The notes beneath the pieces were generated by a model. The model had not been told where the DNA came from, did not search any database, and saw only the letters and a list, made by a program, of their open reading frames with translations. Below, piece after piece: positions 15,497 through 24,350 of a DNA stretch of 64,000 nt. A program made the position numbers and the translations under genes. The DNA lies in assembly GCA_900469445.1 (NCBI GenBank), contig UBXM01000002.1:62001-126000 (forward strand). Direction: 5' to 3'. Numbering within the stretch: the stretch's first letter is position 1; each line of letters opens with the position of its first letter. This DNA comes from Hyphomicrobiales bacterium. Lineage in GTDB: Bacteria; Pseudomonadota; Alphaproteobacteria; Rhizobiales; Rhizobiaceae.

Positions 15497-16297
15497 TCAA
15501 TGGTCTGGATCTTCCTCGACGTCTATCTCGATCACCACAGGTGCGTGATCACTCGTATGCGGCCAGCTCCGAGGCTTCCTGCGCACCGACGCTGATTTGA
15601 GCCAAGGCGCGGCCGTCGGCGATAGGAGGAAGTGGTCAATCCGAAGGCCCGCATCGCGCTCAAAGCTATTTCGCCAGTATTTCCAAAAGGTGTAGACCCT
15701 CTCGTCGGGATGCAGATGTCGGATCGCATCGGTCCATCCTTGCTGGAGTAGATCAGCATAGGCCTGACGGACCTCCGGGCGGAACAAAGCATCATCGACC
15801 CATCGTTCAGGTTTGTAGACATCTAGTTCAGTCGGCATCACGTTGAAATCGCCAATGAGAAGAGCTGGGATATCGAGGTCCAACAAATCGGCAGCGTAGT
15901 TCAGGAGGCGGTCAAACCATTTGAGCTTGTAATCAAATCTCGGCCCTGGAGCAGGGTTGCCATTTGGAAGATAAACGCAGCCCACTAAGGTGCCGTCGAC
16001 CGCAGCTTCGATATACCGGCTTTGGTTGTCGTCTGGATCGCCTGGTAGGCCGCGCCTCGTAACGAGAGGCTCCTGGCCCCTCGCCAGAATTGCGACACCA
16101 TTCCAAGACTTTTGGCCCTGCCAAGCAGCGCCATACCCGGCACGCGCGATCTCTTTATGCGGAAACGTCGTGGATTTGAGTTCCTGAAGGCAGACTATGT
16201 CCGGTTTGTCCTCCTTGAGCCATCGCAGCAAGACATCCAGCCTGCCGTTGATCCCGTTGACATTGTAAGTTGCGATCTTCAATTCGCCGCCGCCCAT
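15497..16297 (-). CDS. xthA: Exodeoxyribonuclease III
   Basis: A 266-residue ExoIII/AP endonuclease of the endonuclease/exonuclease/phosphatase fold. Motifs in order: IATYNVNGINGR, VCLQELKS (metal-binding Glu), QSRYIEA, YLPNGNPAPG, IGDFNVMP (Asp/Asn active site), LRIDHFLLS and TSDHAPVVIEI (catalytic His). It cleaves DNA at abasic sites and degrades 3' ends in base-excision repair. A TTG at 16282 would give the more typical N-terminus (KIATYN). It is probably an accessory copy, given its setting near LigD and Mfd-like genes. Confidence 0.88.
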   Translation of the reverse strand: MGGGELKIATYNVNGINGRLDVLLRWLKEDKPDIVCLQELKSTTFPHKEIARAGYGAAWQGQKSWNGVAILARGQEPLVTRRGLPGDPDDNQSRYIEAAVDGTLVGCVYLPNGNPAPGPRFDYKLKWFDRLLNYAADLLDLDIPALLIGDFNVMPTELDVYKPERWVDDALFRPEVRQAYADLLQQGWTDAIRHLHPDERVYTFWKYWRNSFERDAGLRIDHFLLSPTAAPWLKSASVRRKPRSWPHTSDHAPVVIEIDVEEDPDH

Positions 16298-16671
16298 GAT
16301 GGCTATCGATATTTGGGATGGCCTTACGGATCTTCTGTCACGGGATTGCCCTAGTCGGCCAATCCGCTCATGCTCCGCTTGGCGTGTTCAACGATCTTTT
16401 CATCGTCCGTCATGCCGCAATATGAACTGGCGATGAGGCGCTCGGTTCCGCAAACGGATCTATCCGCCGCAAAATCCCCACGAATTTGGCGTCGGGCCGA
16501 CTTGGTAGTTCACATCCCCAGCCTTCTCGGACCCTTACCAGGTGGATCACGATGGCATCTTCCGAACCGGTCACTGTAGGCTTTGCCCCGTGTAGACACG
16601 TTTCTATCTGCTCGCAACGAGCGTATTGACCTTTGGCATCGTCATCAGGGTCATTAGGATCATCCTTCGTT
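16298..16671. other. Stretch without a supported gene
   Basis: Minus-strand frames here are short or low in quality. A 20-codon frame ending at 16352 and a 107-codon frame (16410-16733) lack ribosome-binding sites and family likeness. I see nothing functional. Confidence 0.3.
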
Positions 16672-16854
16672 TTAAGGGCGTCGGATATGACTGTCTTTTG
16701 GATTTGCATTCGTTTCGCCAACAGCATCCTCATCCCTATCCGGAGAGTGTTCCGCCTTCATGTAACCGCGTGGTTTGCTTTCTTGGGGCCGTTCCCATCG
16801 AGGAGGTTGATCGGTCGTACTGGGAGCGCCGTCGCTCGGTGTTGTGGTTCCCAT
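16672..16854 (-). CDS. Small disordered protein (60 aa)
   Basis: A 60-residue polar protein, rich in Pro, Asp, Glu and Arg, with the block PRGYMKAEHSPDRDEDAVGE. The start is ATG 16854, because GGAGGATCTCAG precedes it at correct spacing. An EcfG-type promoter lies about 27 nt upstream, divergent from the small-gene operon at 16991. The family is not recognised. The composition recalls hydrophilin-like stress proteins, which is inference. Confidence 0.6.
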   Translation of the reverse strand: MGTTTPSDGAPSTTDQPPRWERPQESKPRGYMKAEHSPDRDEDAVGETNANPKDSHIRRP

Positions 16855-16880
16855 TCTGAGATCCTCCATTGCATTAGCAC

Positions 16881-16905
16881 AAGCGATGCTGCCGCTGATT
16901 GTTCC
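16881..16905 (-). promoter_or_regulatory. EcfG-type promoter, GGAAC-N16-GCTT
   Basis: The minus-strand GGAAC is the complement of 16901-16905 and GCTT of 16881-16884. The -10 is imperfect but keeps TT at the right distance. It ends 27 nt before the start at 16854. Confidence 0.5.
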
Positions 16906-16931
16906 GGCTCACTCGCTTCGGCTTAAACAGG

Positions 16932-16957
16932 GGAACCACCGAGCGCGGCTGGTAGTT
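16932..16957 (+). promoter_or_regulatory. EcfG-type promoter, GGAAC-N17-AGTT
   Basis: GGAAC at 16932-16936 and AGTT at 16954-16957, ending 34 nt before the small-gene operon. It is one of the sites with a 17-nt spacer. Confidence 0.62.
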
Positions 16958-16990
16958 CAGGAAGTGAACACGTTTTACGAGGAGCAAGCG

Positions 16991-17200
16991 ATGGCGTTGA
17001 AAGTTGTAGAAGTGGTTGCGGAAGTGGAAAATGGTGTTGTCCCACTCGGGATAATGAACGCCGAGCAGGCGATGACCCTGCCATCCGATGTTCACGTGAA
17101 GATCTCTCATCCAGAAGACGAGCCCGGCGAAACCGATCGGTACTTAGACCGATACGAGTTCCGGCAGATGCACGCCCAGCCAGCCTCGTCCAAGGAGTGA
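16991..17200 (+). CDS. Small acidic protein (69 aa)
   Basis: A 69-residue protein starting at ATG 16991, after GAGGAGCAAGCG. The longer frame from 16844 would run through the promoter. The N-terminal half is rich in Val and Glu (KVVEVVAEVENGVVPLGIM) and the C-terminal half is acidic. The next gene follows after 4 nt, so it heads a probable three-gene operon. Unknown family. Confidence 0.6.
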   Translation: MALKVVEVVAEVENGVVPLGIMNAEQAMTLPSDVHVKISHPEDEPGETDRYLDRYEFRQMHAQPASSKE

Positions 17201-17204
17201 TCCG

Positions 17205-17390
17205 ATGCAGCTTAAGAACATTAATGTAGCGAAAACCACTGACACAACTGTCACGGTTGAGTTCAAGGGCGAGGACAACGACCTCATCACTGTCCGAATG
17301 TCCGCAGATCCAAGCCTTAACGAGGATCAAACCGTCGCGGCAGCCCTGGCGATGATTAGCCAACTAAAAGAATTCCAACGTACCGCATGA
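17205..17390 (+). CDS. Small protein (61 aa)
   Basis: A 61-residue protein with a beta-rich N-terminus (VAKTTDTTVTVEFKGEDNDL) and a C-terminal helix (TVAAALAMISQLKEF). It lies 4 nt after the previous gene in the same small operon. Not recognised. Confidence 0.58.
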   Translation: MQLKNINVAKTTDTTVTVEFKGEDNDLITVRMSADPSLNEDQTVAAALAMISQLKEFQRTA

Positions 17391-17420
17391 TCACTCTTTC
17401 TAGCAGCAAGGAACTCTTCG

Positions 17421-17732
17421 ATGTCTGACACCAGCACGAAAACCATCACCGCAGTATTTTCCACCCGTGAGGCCGCCGACTTGGCGGTCGAACATCTTGT
17501 ACAAATCCAAGGTATCGACCGGGCGGACGTCTTTGTACAGACGAGCGGTCCAGACAATTCATCCGGCACCGATGTCAGCGGCGGGGACGCCGCGACGGTG
17601 GACGAGGAAGAGCGTGATGATGCGTCGCTGGCATCGGCCATCGAGGTGTCTGCCGATATAGCAGCCACTCAAGAAGCGGCCGTCCGCTCAGCCTTTGAGG
17701 AAATGGGCGCCACCGATGTCGCTGCAAGCTGA
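17421..17732 (+). CDS. Small acidic protein (103 aa), possible dodecin-like or flavin-free stress protein
   Basis: A 103-residue acidic protein. It starts with a ferredoxin-like pattern (TKTITAVFSTREAADLAVEH followed by LVQI) that resembles the opening of general-stress GsmA/YflT-type sequences. A Gly/Asp-rich linker and an Ala-rich C-terminal helix follow. The first helix-strand pattern is visible, but family membership is inference. It starts 31 nt after the previous gene, with AAGGAACTC as ribosome-binding site, so it is probably the last gene of the EcfG-driven small operon. Confidence 0.55.
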   Translation: MSDTSTKTITAVFSTREAADLAVEHLVQIQGIDRADVFVQTSGPDNSSGTDVSGGDAATVDEEERDDASLASAIEVSADIAATQEAAVRSAFEEMGATDVAAS

Positions 17733-17793
17733 TCATTTGTGACGGAGCAAAAGTATGCTGTCGGCATGGTGATACAAACTGGGATGAGGCCCG

Positions 17794-20487
17794 ATGATGC
17801 CTGACAACCTGAGCAAATACCGCGCTAAGCGCGACTTCAAGAAAACCGCCGAGCCGAGCGGGGAGGTCGCAGTAAAGGCGTCGAACCGTCGTCGCTTCGT
17901 AATCCAGAAGCATGACGCAACGCGCCTTCACTACGATTTGCGCATTGAGATGGACGGGGTGTTCAAGTCCTGGGCCGTCACGAAGGGGCCATCTCTCGAT
18001 CCGCAAGACAAGCGTCTAGCCGTTGAGGTCGAAGATCACCCTCTGGACTACGGGGACTTCGAGGGGACGATCCCGAAAGGTCAGTACGGCGGGGGCACGG
18101 TCATGCTTTGGGATCGCGGATACTGGCAGCCGGAAGGCAATAAGACCCCGGAGCAAGCGTTGGCGAAAGGCGACTTCAAGTTCACGCTCGATGGTGCGCG
18201 CTTGCACGGCAGCTTTGTGCTCGTTCGGATGCGCAGCCGTGATGGCGAAAAACGAACCAACTGGCTCCTGATCAAACACAATGATGACTTCTCGGTCGAC
18301 GAGGATGGGGGCTCTATACTTGAGGAGAAGGTCACTTCCGTCGCATCTGGCAGGACTATGGAAGCGATCGCGGCCGGTAAGGGAAAAAAGCCGAAGCCGT
18401 TCATGACAACTGACGGTGCTGTCGAGGCCGACGCGGTGTGGGATCGCAGCGAAGGGCTTGCGGCCGAAGAACGAGCGGCAGGTGTTAGGACGACGACTTT
18501 AAAGAAGGCCAAATCGAAACCGAATCCAAAGCCGCGTGCTCAATCAATGCGGATGCCCGATTTTGTCGCACCCCAACTGTGCGAGACCTTGCAGCGGCCG
18601 CCGGCCGTGGAGGGATGGATACATGAGATCAAGTTTGACGGATATCGTATTCAGATGCGGGTCGAGGACGGGGAGGTTACATTAAAGACCCGCAAGGGAC
18701 TGGATTGGACTGCAAAGTATCCGGCAATTGCCAAATCTGCAGCAGAGCTGCCGGATGCAATCATCGATGGCGAGATCTGCGCCTTGGACGGAAACGGCGC
18801 ACCAGATTTCGCCGCTCTGCAAGCGGCGCTTTCGGAGGGAAAGACCGACGATCTTGTATTCTTCGCGTTCGATTTCCTCTTCGAAGGCGAGTCAGATTTG
18901 AGGAGCTTACCCCTTAGTAATCGCAAGGATCGTTTGGCTGAACTCCTAGCCAATGCCGGAGACGACCCCCGCTTGCGATTTGTCGAGCATTTCGAGACCG
19001 GTGGCGATGCCGTTTTGAAGTCAGCTTGTCGGCTTTCGTTGGAGGGAATTGTCTCCAAAAAAAGCGATGCCGCATATCAGTCTGGCCGCTCCGATACCTG
19101 GGCCAAATCCAAATGCCGAGCAGGGCATGAGGTGGTGATTGGCGCTTATGCTACGACGAACGGAGCGTTTCGGTCCCTCTTGGTAGGAGTTTATCGCGGT
19201 GATCATTTCGTCTACGTCGGCAGGGTTGGTACAGGTTACGGCGCAAAGGTCGTTGATCAGATATTGCCACAACTGGAGAAGCTGAAGACGTCGAAGTCCC
19301 CGTTCACTGGCATCGGTGCGCCTAAGCAATCGGCTGACATCATCTGGTTGAAGCCGGAACTCGTCGCCGAGATAGAATTTGCAGGCTGGACCGCAGACGG
19401 CCAGGTGCGCCAGGCCTCGTTCAAGGGCTTGCGAGAAGACAAGCCTGCAAAAGAGGTGGAAGCCGAAAAACCTGCCGAGCCTGACAAGGTCGGAACACCT
19501 GAGCCCAATAACGCACCAAAATCGGCTCCATCTCCACGGGAGAAACCCTCTCGGTTGCGCAAGGGCGCGAAGGTCGATGTCATGGGCGTGCTCATCTCCA
19601 GCCCAGACAAAGAGCTTTGGCCCGACGCTCTTGAGGGCGAACCGGTCACCAAGGTCGACCTCGCCCAATATTATGAGGCAGTCGGCCCGTGGCTCATCGA
19701 TCACATCAAGGGGCGACCTTGCTCAATCATTCGGACCCCCGACGGGATCGGCGGTGAGCAGTTCTTCCAACGTCATGCGATGCGGGGAACGTCGAACCTG
19801 ATCGAGCAGGTCAAGGTGTCCGGTGACAAGCAGCCGTACCTACAGATCGATCGGATCGAAGGCCTCGCGGCCGTTGCGCAGATTGGAGGCACAGAGCTTC
19901 ATCCGTGGAACTGCGAGCCCTCTCAACCGGACGTCCCTGGCCGATTGGTCTTCGATCTTGACCCTGGTCCCGATGTTGATTTCGACACAGTTATTGAAGG
20001 CGCGCGGGAGATCCGAGACCGCTTGGAAGAACTGGGATTGATAAGCTTCTGCAAGACCACAGGGGGCAAAGGCCTTCATGTGGTAACGCCGCTATCGGTG
20101 CCTAAGGGAAGGAAGCTAAACTGGGATCAAGGAAAGGCGTTTGCCCGAGATGTTTGCCAGGCAATGGCACGGGACAACCCGGAGCTATACCTGATCAAGA
20201 TGTCTAAGGCCCAACGGAACGGCCGCATATTCCTGGATTACCTTCGCAACGACAGGACCTCGACGGCGGTCGCTCCTTTTTCGCCTCGTGCTCGACCGGG
20301 CGCAACCGTTTCGATGCCGCTTAATTGGAGCCAAGTGAAAAAAGGTCTCAACCCGAAGCGCTTCACTATCCGTACCGTTCCAGTTATCCTGAAAGACAAT
20401 ACAGCATGGCAGGACTACTGCGATGGCCAGCGATCATTGGAGCAAGCAATAAAGCGGCTGGAGAAGGCGTTTAACCGGGCAGCATGA
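17794..20487 (+). CDS. ligD: ATP-dependent DNA ligase D (LigD)
   Basis: An 897-residue three-domain enzyme of bacterial non-homologous end joining. The N-terminal 3'-phosphoesterase has [20 protein letters not shown] near residues 33-52, followed by [14 protein letters not shown]. The central ligase has the nucleotidyl-acceptor Lys near residue 280 ([10 protein letters not shown]), [11 protein letters not shown] and EGIVSKK. The C-terminal archaeo-eukaryotic primase-type polymerase has [11 protein letters not shown] and [20 protein letters not shown]. All key residues appear present. ATG 17797 is an adjacent alternative start. Its usual partner Ku is not intact here: only a 115-residue Ku-like remnant is present at 21079-21426. 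Confidence 0.93.
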   Translation: MMPDNLSKYRAKRDFKKTAEPSGEVAVKASNRRRFVIQKHDATRLHYDLRIEMDGVFKSWAVTKGPSLDPQDKRLAVEVEDHPLDYGDFEGTIPKGQYGGGTVMLWDRGYWQPEGNKTPEQALAKGDFKFTLDGARLHGSFVLVRMRSRDGEKRTNWLLIKHNDDFSVDEDGGSILEEKVTSVASGRTMEAIAAGKGKKPKPFMTTDGAVEADAVWDRSEGLAAEERAAGVRTTTLKKAKSKPNPKPRAQSMRMPDFVAPQLCETLQRPPAVEGWIHEIKFDGYRIQMRVEDGEVTLKTRKGLDWTAKYPAIAKSAAELPDAIIDGEICALDGNGAPDFAALQAALSEGKTDDLVFFAFDFLFEGESDLRSLPLSNRKDRLAELLANAGDDPRLRFVEHFETGGDAVLKSACRLSLEGIVSKKSDAAYQSGRSDTWAKSKCRAGHEVVIGAYATTNGAFRSLLVGVYRGDHFVYVGRVGTGYGAKVVDQILPQLEKLKTSKSPFTGIGAPKQSADIIWLKPELVAEIEFAGWTADGQVRQASFKGLREDKPAKEVEAEKPAEPDKVGTPEPNNAPKSAPSPREKPSRLRKGAKVDVMGVLISSPDKELWPDALEGEPVTKVDLAQYYEAVGPWLIDHIKGRPCSIIRTPDGIGGEQFFQRHAMRGTSNLIEQVKVSGDKQPYLQIDRIEGLAAVAQIGGTELHPWNCEPSQPDVPGRLVFDLDPGPDVDFDTVIEGAREIRDRLEELGLISFCKTTGGKGLHVVTPLSVPKGRKLNWDQGKAFARDVCQAMARDNPELYLIKMSKAQRNGRIFLDYLRNDRTSTAVAPFSPRARPGATVSMPLNWSQVKKGLNPKRFTIRTVPVILKDNTAWQDYCDGQRSLEQAIKRLEKAFNRAA

Positions 20488-20511
20488 TCGGGCGCGGAGG
20501 TTCCAAGTTTG

Positions 20512-20899
20512 TCAGCGTGTCGATCCGCTGCCCAAGCTTTCTAGGGCGCGCTCGAACCTCGCCTTGAGTTCGGCCCGTCCGCTCTCTGTGCCGTCCTTCA
20601 ACTCGCTAAGCAGATCGGCTCTAGGGGTTTGGTTAATCGCCATAATCACGGCCCAGAACGAAGCGCTGACTATCTCGGCGCCGCCGAAGTGGTCGCTGAT
20701 GACCAGCCGTTTCCTCGTCTCGGGGCTGCTCCAGAACCTCCTCGGCTTTAACAAGAAAGTGACACGCCGAAAGAGGCTGCCGCGTCGCGTCACTCAACGC
20801 GGATCGCCTGCCATCTGTCTTAGCATTGCTGTTTTGGAGGTGTTCCTGGTCCTCATCAATTAAATAAGCAAATCCATCGGGATTGTACCCAAAGGCCAC
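20512..20899 (-). pseudogene. Small protein broken by a frameshift, family unknown
   Basis: Two overlapping minus-strand frames complement each other. The first, from GTG 20899, reads AFGYNPDGFAYLIDEDQEHL and loses sense after about 55 residues. The second ends at 20512 and reads VISDHFGGAEIVSASFWAVI and onward as plausible protein. A shift near 20740 would join them into one product of about 125 residues. I do not recognise the family, so the frameshift is inferred from protein-like composition alone. Bases 20900-21078 show nothing else. Confidence 0.4.
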
Positions 20900-21078
20900 G
20901 ATGAGATTGTTCTAAGGATGCGTGGCCGTGACTAGGAGCGCCCTCTTTAATCAGACTTTGTACTATTTTGAGACAGCGATGCAATTACTCTGAAATCGCT
21001 GTTCGGCGAAACCCTAAGAGAACAATGGGGGCAAGGTGTCATGCATGGGATGTAGATAGGTCGCGGACCATGGCAAGG

Positions 21079-21426
21079 TCATTGCGCCTTAAGCGACTTC
21101 AGCTCTTTGGCGACCGATTGCTTCAGAGCATCCCTGATATCGATGACGTTGCTCTTTTCTTCAGCATCGCGCTCTGAGGAGTTCTTATCCTTGATTTGCT
21201 CGGCTTCTTTGCCTCCGCTCTTGTCCACAATGAGCTGCAGCAAACTCTCTTTTATAGGATCGGACACCATTCTCGGAGACCAGCCTTTCAGCCATTTCTT
21301 GATCGATGCTTCGATGGCCGCAAGACTGATGTGATCGGCTGTCGATGGGGCCGTAGAGCGACCAATAGCACAGCTCAGATCGCCGATATGTACGTCGTCC
21401 TTCCATTGAGCTCTGGGTCCAGCCAT
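21079..21426 (-). pseudogene. ku: Internally deleted Ku (mini-Ku, 115 codons)
   Basis: The frame is intact, but the product looks like Ku with its centre removed. The first 33 residues match the Ku N-terminus (MAGPRAQWK, GDLSCAIG, STAPSTADHIS). The remainder matches the Ku C-terminal part (WSPRMVSDPIKESLLQLIV, then NVIDIRDALKQSVAKEL). Normal bacterial Ku is about 260-300 residues, and the missing middle forms the beta-barrel ring that encircles DNA. Without it, DNA-end binding is unlikely, but the C-terminal LigD-contacting region remains. It is convergent with ligD, 0.6 kb away. Either a relic or a short LigD-interacting protein. Confidence 0.65.
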
Positions 21427-21429
21427 CTC

Positions 21430-21447
21430 AGTCCTCAGCCGAGGACT
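21430..21447. other. 7-bp inverted repeat just upstream of the mini-Ku start
   Basis: Arms 21430-21436 and 21441-21447 are perfectly complementary around a 4-nt loop and end 3 nt before the start codon at 21426. The structure would cover the ribosome-binding region and could limit translation. Confidence 0.4.
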
Positions 21448-21532
21448 GGTAGGGAGGCGCAGTTCCCAAAGATGCTTTCAAGCCGATGACGCTGGTCACA
21501 CGGATTTGTCATTTGATGTCATCTCAATAGAA

Positions 21533-21557
21533 GGAACGAAGGTGGGGTCGTTCCGTT
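21533..21557 (+). promoter_or_regulatory. EcfG-type promoter, consensus GGAAC-N16-CGTT
   Basis: GGAAC at 21533-21537 and CGTT at 21554-21557, ending 34 nt before the PRC-barrel gene. It is a perfect match to the published EcfG pattern. Confidence 0.82.
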
Positions 21558-21590
21558 GCCTGCACGTTCGATATATACGAGGAAAGACCT

Positions 21591-22241
21591 ATGTTGAAAC
21601 GCACGATCTCGGCACTTATCCTGTCTGCAGCTATTCCCTTTGCAGCACTCGCTCAGGCTGGAGGTGCCCCGCAAACGGCCCCTGCAGCGCCAGCTACAAT
21701 GGGATCGGAGAGCAACGAGGCACAGGATAAAACAACCGCACAGCCTATGGAACAGGCATCAGCCAGCGATGCGACAACAGCGGGTCCATTCGTCACCGTG
21801 CCGGAATCTGGTGCATGGCGGGTTAGCGACCTCCAAGGCAAGGAAGTCTATGGTGCGGAAGATGAAAGCATCGGTCAGATCAATGATGTGCTCGTCAGTC
21901 AGAATGGAAGCGTAAATGCGGTTATCGTCGGCGTAGGTGGGTTCCTCGGCATTGGTGAGAAGGACGTTGCGGTGGACATCAGCGCTTTGCAGCTGGGCCC
22001 AGGCACTATGTCGAACAACGCTGCGGCTACAGAGGCGGCACCCGGCGTGTCGGGTGAAACAACCGCTTCGACATCCCCTGCTACCCCAACATTAAACAGC
22101 GCCGCTCCTGAAGCAGATGGCGCGGAAGTCGCTCAGGTCGAAGCTGGGTCGGATCGTCTGCCAGACCGAATCGTGCTGAATGTTACGCGCCAACAGGTAC
22201 AGGACGCACCCGAGTTCGAGGGCGTCGAGGCTCAGCACTAA
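21591..22241 (+). CDS. Periplasmic PRC-barrel domain protein
   Basis: A 216-residue exported protein. It has a signal peptide (MLKRTISALILSAAIPFAAL, cut after an AQA-type site), an Ala/Thr/Pro-rich linker, then one PRC-barrel (residues about 66-125). The barrel reads WRVSDLQGKEVYGAEDESIG, INDVLVSQNG and VIVGVGGFLGIGEKDVAV. A low-complexity acidic tail follows. PRC-barrel proteins of this type are stress-induced envelope proteins of unknown biochemical role. It has a consensus EcfG promoter and a hairpin terminator downstream. Confidence 0.86.
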   Translation: MLKRTISALILSAAIPFAALAQAGGAPQTAPAAPATMGSESNEAQDKTTAQPMEQASASDATTAGPFVTVPESGAWRVSDLQGKEVYGAEDESIGQINDVLVSQNGSVNAVIVGVGGFLGIGEKDVAVDISALQLGPGTMSNNAAATEAAPGVSGETTASTSPATPTLNSAAPEADGAEVAQVEAGSDRLPDRIVLNVTRQQVQDAPEFEGVEAQH

Positions 22242-22249
22242 GGGTGTTT

Positions 22250-22289
22250 GGTGCGCTCGCGTGGAGCGGGCGCACCTGAATACGTTTTT
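22250..22289 (+). terminator. Rho-independent terminator after PRC-barrel gene
   Basis: Arms 22250-22256 and 22270-22276 pair perfectly (7 bp) around a 13-nt loop. A T-rich stretch (GTTTTT) follows at 22284-22289, 43 nt after the stop. Confidence 0.5.
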
Positions 22290-22468
22290 GTAAATGCCTG
22301 AACTTCTGCGATTTGCTCCTCTTTCAGTAAGAATTCAGTTTCCCAGTCGACGGTATCAAAATCCGATATCGTTTAGACCACCGGTTCGCGTGCAGCCTCA
22401 TACGGATCAGCTCAAGATGCTTAATAACTGACAACGGAGACAGGGTTAGGAGAAAAGAGAAGTCGCTT

Positions 22469-22492
22469 GGAACAAAGCACGCGCCATTTGTT
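22469..22492 (+). promoter_or_regulatory. EcfG-type promoter, GGAAC-N15-TGTT
   Basis: GGAAC at 22469-22473 and TGTT at 22489-22492 (one base short of the usual spacer; GTTT at N16 also fits). It ends about 24 nt before the interrupted DUF2934 gene, the same distance as at well-formed sites. Confidence 0.45.
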
Positions 22493-22515
22493 TTGGATCG
22501 TTGATCGGGGAGGAT

Positions 22516-22800
22516 ATGGCTACGGGTAAGAACAAGAAGATCCGCCAAATGGCTTACGATATCTGAGAAAATGAGGGTCGCCCAGATGTCGTTGCCGATC
22601 GCCATGATGCGCAAGCGACTGATGAGCTGATGGGAGAGAATGAGCACGAGACACTGCAGGATCTAATCGATGAGGGCGACAGGGAGGATGACGTTCGCTT
22701 TCAGACAGCCAGGAGGCCAGCCGACCCCGCTCTTGATGTTACGACGACAACAGGCGAAACACCTACTTCACGCATTGTCCATGAAATAGGAGCTCCTTAG
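22516..22800 (+). pseudogene. DUF2934 protein with in-frame TGA at a conserved Trp
   Basis: A 94-codon frame from ATG 22516 (GGGGAGGAT before it) to TAG 22798-22800, interrupted only at codon 17 by TGA (22564-22566). Reading through gives KKIRQMAYDI-(TGA)-ENEGRPDV, where DUF2934 has a Trp: compare AYELWEEAGRPD at 2500-2679 and AYASWEAEGQR at 38324. TGG to TGA is a single change. The 77 codons after the stop remain open and acidic, so the interruption is recent or is read through. A putative EcfG-type promoter lies upstream. The stretch 22290-22468 holds nothing I can identify. Confidence 0.7.
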
Positions 22801-22919
22801 AACTCCTGTTTGGAACAAACCTTAGGGATGCTACCCTCCACTAGCGGCCTGGATGAAGGTTGCCGCGCACTTCGAGAGCGCTAGCTTCACGAGAGCTATA
22901 ATATTTGATAGGCGAGTTG

Positions 22920-23963
22920 ATGCCGCAATATAGATCGTCTCTTTCATTGGACCGTTTCCTTGAGTGGTCCCTAGAGCACGAGATACCAAAGGCCTATCGG
23001 TTCGTTTTCGTGACCGTCATTGTGGTCGCCGTTGGTGTGTTCAGGACATTATTCGTCACCTCTCTTTTGCCTTGGCTTTTCTTCATTCCCGTCATCGTCC
23101 TAAGCGGGCTGATGTTCGGTCGGAGCTGGGGCCTTTATGCCAGCACGCTGTCTACAGTCGCAGCAGGCGTCACGATTTCCGATCCGCAAAACCCCCTTTG
23201 GCTATCCGGGCCTCAATGGGCTGGCAGCATCCTGTTTTTAGTCGTGACCCTCGGCCTCGCATGGCTTGCTGCCGAACTCCGATCGGCCTTCGCGCGTTAT
23301 CGGAGCCTCGCTAAACGGCATGAAAGTACGAACGGAGAGCTAAAACAGGCCGAGAGCCAACAATTGCTGCTCAACGAAGAGCTTAGCCACAGACTAAAAA
23401 ACGTCCTCGCCGTCGTCCAGTCGGTTGTATCCCAAACCCTGAGGCAGGCAAGCGACCTCCCTTCTGCGAGTACCGCCATCTCGGCCAGGTTGGTTGCGCT
23501 CGGCGATGCTACAACCGTTTTGACGGCGAACTCCTGGTCTTCGGCCGACATGATGACGATGATCGAGAAAGTCCTCGGACCGCACGGGGCGATTGGCGTG
23601 CGGATCATTGCAAAGGGGCCGCCGTTGACCCTCAATCCACGTGGTGCGCTTGCATTTGCCCTGGCGCTCCATGAACTTGCCACGAACGCGGCGAAATATG
23701 GTGCGCTGTCAAACGAGACAGGCAGGATTGAGTTGACGTGGTCAGTCGGACATGTTGAAGGCAAGGCTTGCCTCAAGCTTCTGTGGCGGGAAGTGGGAGG
23801 TCCGACGGTGAAACCGCCGAAACGTCGTGGGTTTGGGTCAACGATGATTGAACGTTCCCTTAGAGCTTACTTCCGAGGCGAGGCAAATATGGATTACCGT
23901 TCCGACGGGCTGAGGTTCGAAGTCGACTGCGATCTTGAGGCGGCCGGGATTGTGAAGGCTTGA
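22920..23963 (+). CDS. HWE-family sensor histidine kinase
   Basis: A 347-residue membrane histidine kinase. The N-terminal region has about four membrane helices in a compact DUF4118-like block (residues 25-115). A coiled linker follows. The HWE/HisKA_2 dimerisation box has the phosphoacceptor His (EELSHRLKNVLAVVQSVVSQ). The ATPase has HELATNAAKYGALS, the LLWREVGGP motif (WxE of the HWE family) and RRGFGSTMIERSL. The start at ATG 22920 follows TAGGCGAG. It is followed 3 nt later by a receiver gene, its probable partner. HWE kinases commonly feed the general-stress pathway in this group. Confidence 0.88.
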   Translation: MPQYRSSLSLDRFLEWSLEHEIPKAYRFVFVTVIVVAVGVFRTLFVTSLLPWLFFIPVIVLSGLMFGRSWGLYASTLSTVAAGVTISDPQNPLWLSGPQWAGSILFLVVTLGLAWLAAELRSAFARYRSLAKRHESTNGELKQAESQQLLLNEELSHRLKNVLAVVQSVVSQTLRQASDLPSASTAISARLVALGDATTVLTANSWSSADMMTMIEKVLGPHGAIGVRIIAKGPPLTLNPRGALAFALALHELATNAAKYGALSNETGRIELTWSVGHVEGKACLKLLWREVGGPTVKPPKRRGFGSTMIERSLRAYFRGEANMDYRSDGLRFEVDCDLEAAGIVKA

Positions 23964-23966
23964 GCC

Positions 23967-24347
23967 ATGGGACAGGGCAAACCGATCAATACCAGCACCA
24001 TCCTCATCGTTGAAGACGAGGCGATCATTCGCTTCGAACTGACGGATTACTTTCAAGATGCCGGCTACGTGGTCTTCGAAGCCAGCGACGCCGACGAGGC
24101 TCTCTCGATCCTCGAGCACGAGACGTCTGTACGGGTCGTCCTGACTGATATCCAGCTACCTGGCTCGATGGACGGCCTCAAGCTTGCGCATTATGTTCGA
24201 GACCGATACCCGCCGACAGTACTCCTGGTGACGTCCGGCTTGGCGCAACTTAACGCAGATGCCTTACCGGCTAACAGTCAGTTCATTGCAAAGCCGTTTG
24301 ACCCTGCACGCATGCTTCGACAGATCGATGCGATGACGCGTGATTGA
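23967..24347 (+). CDS. Single-domain response regulator
   Basis: A 126-residue receiver without an output domain. It has the acidic pocket (ILIVEDEAIIRFE), the phosphoacceptor Asp in VVLTDIQLPGSMDG, the Thr/Ser switch in LLVTSGLA and the Lys in FIAKPFDP. It lies 3 nt downstream of the HWE kinase and is the probable phosphotransfer partner. It is similar in kind to the receiver at 5315. Confidence 0.88.
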   Translation: MGQGKPINTSTILIVEDEAIIRFELTDYFQDAGYVVFEASDADEALSILEHETSVRVVLTDIQLPGSMDGLKLAHYVRDRYPPTVLLVTSGLAQLNADALPANSQFIAKPFDPARMLRQIDAMTRD

Positions 24348-24350
24348 GCA

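Noticed and set aside
16410-16733. 107-codon minus-strand frame and a 20-codon frame ending at 16352
   Set aside because: No ribosome-binding site and no family likeness. They lie next to a better small gene at 16672-16854.
18081-19704. Long minus-strand frames (for example 19021-19704, 227 codons)
   Set aside because: They are antisense shadows of ligD, whose sense frame is complete over 897 codons.
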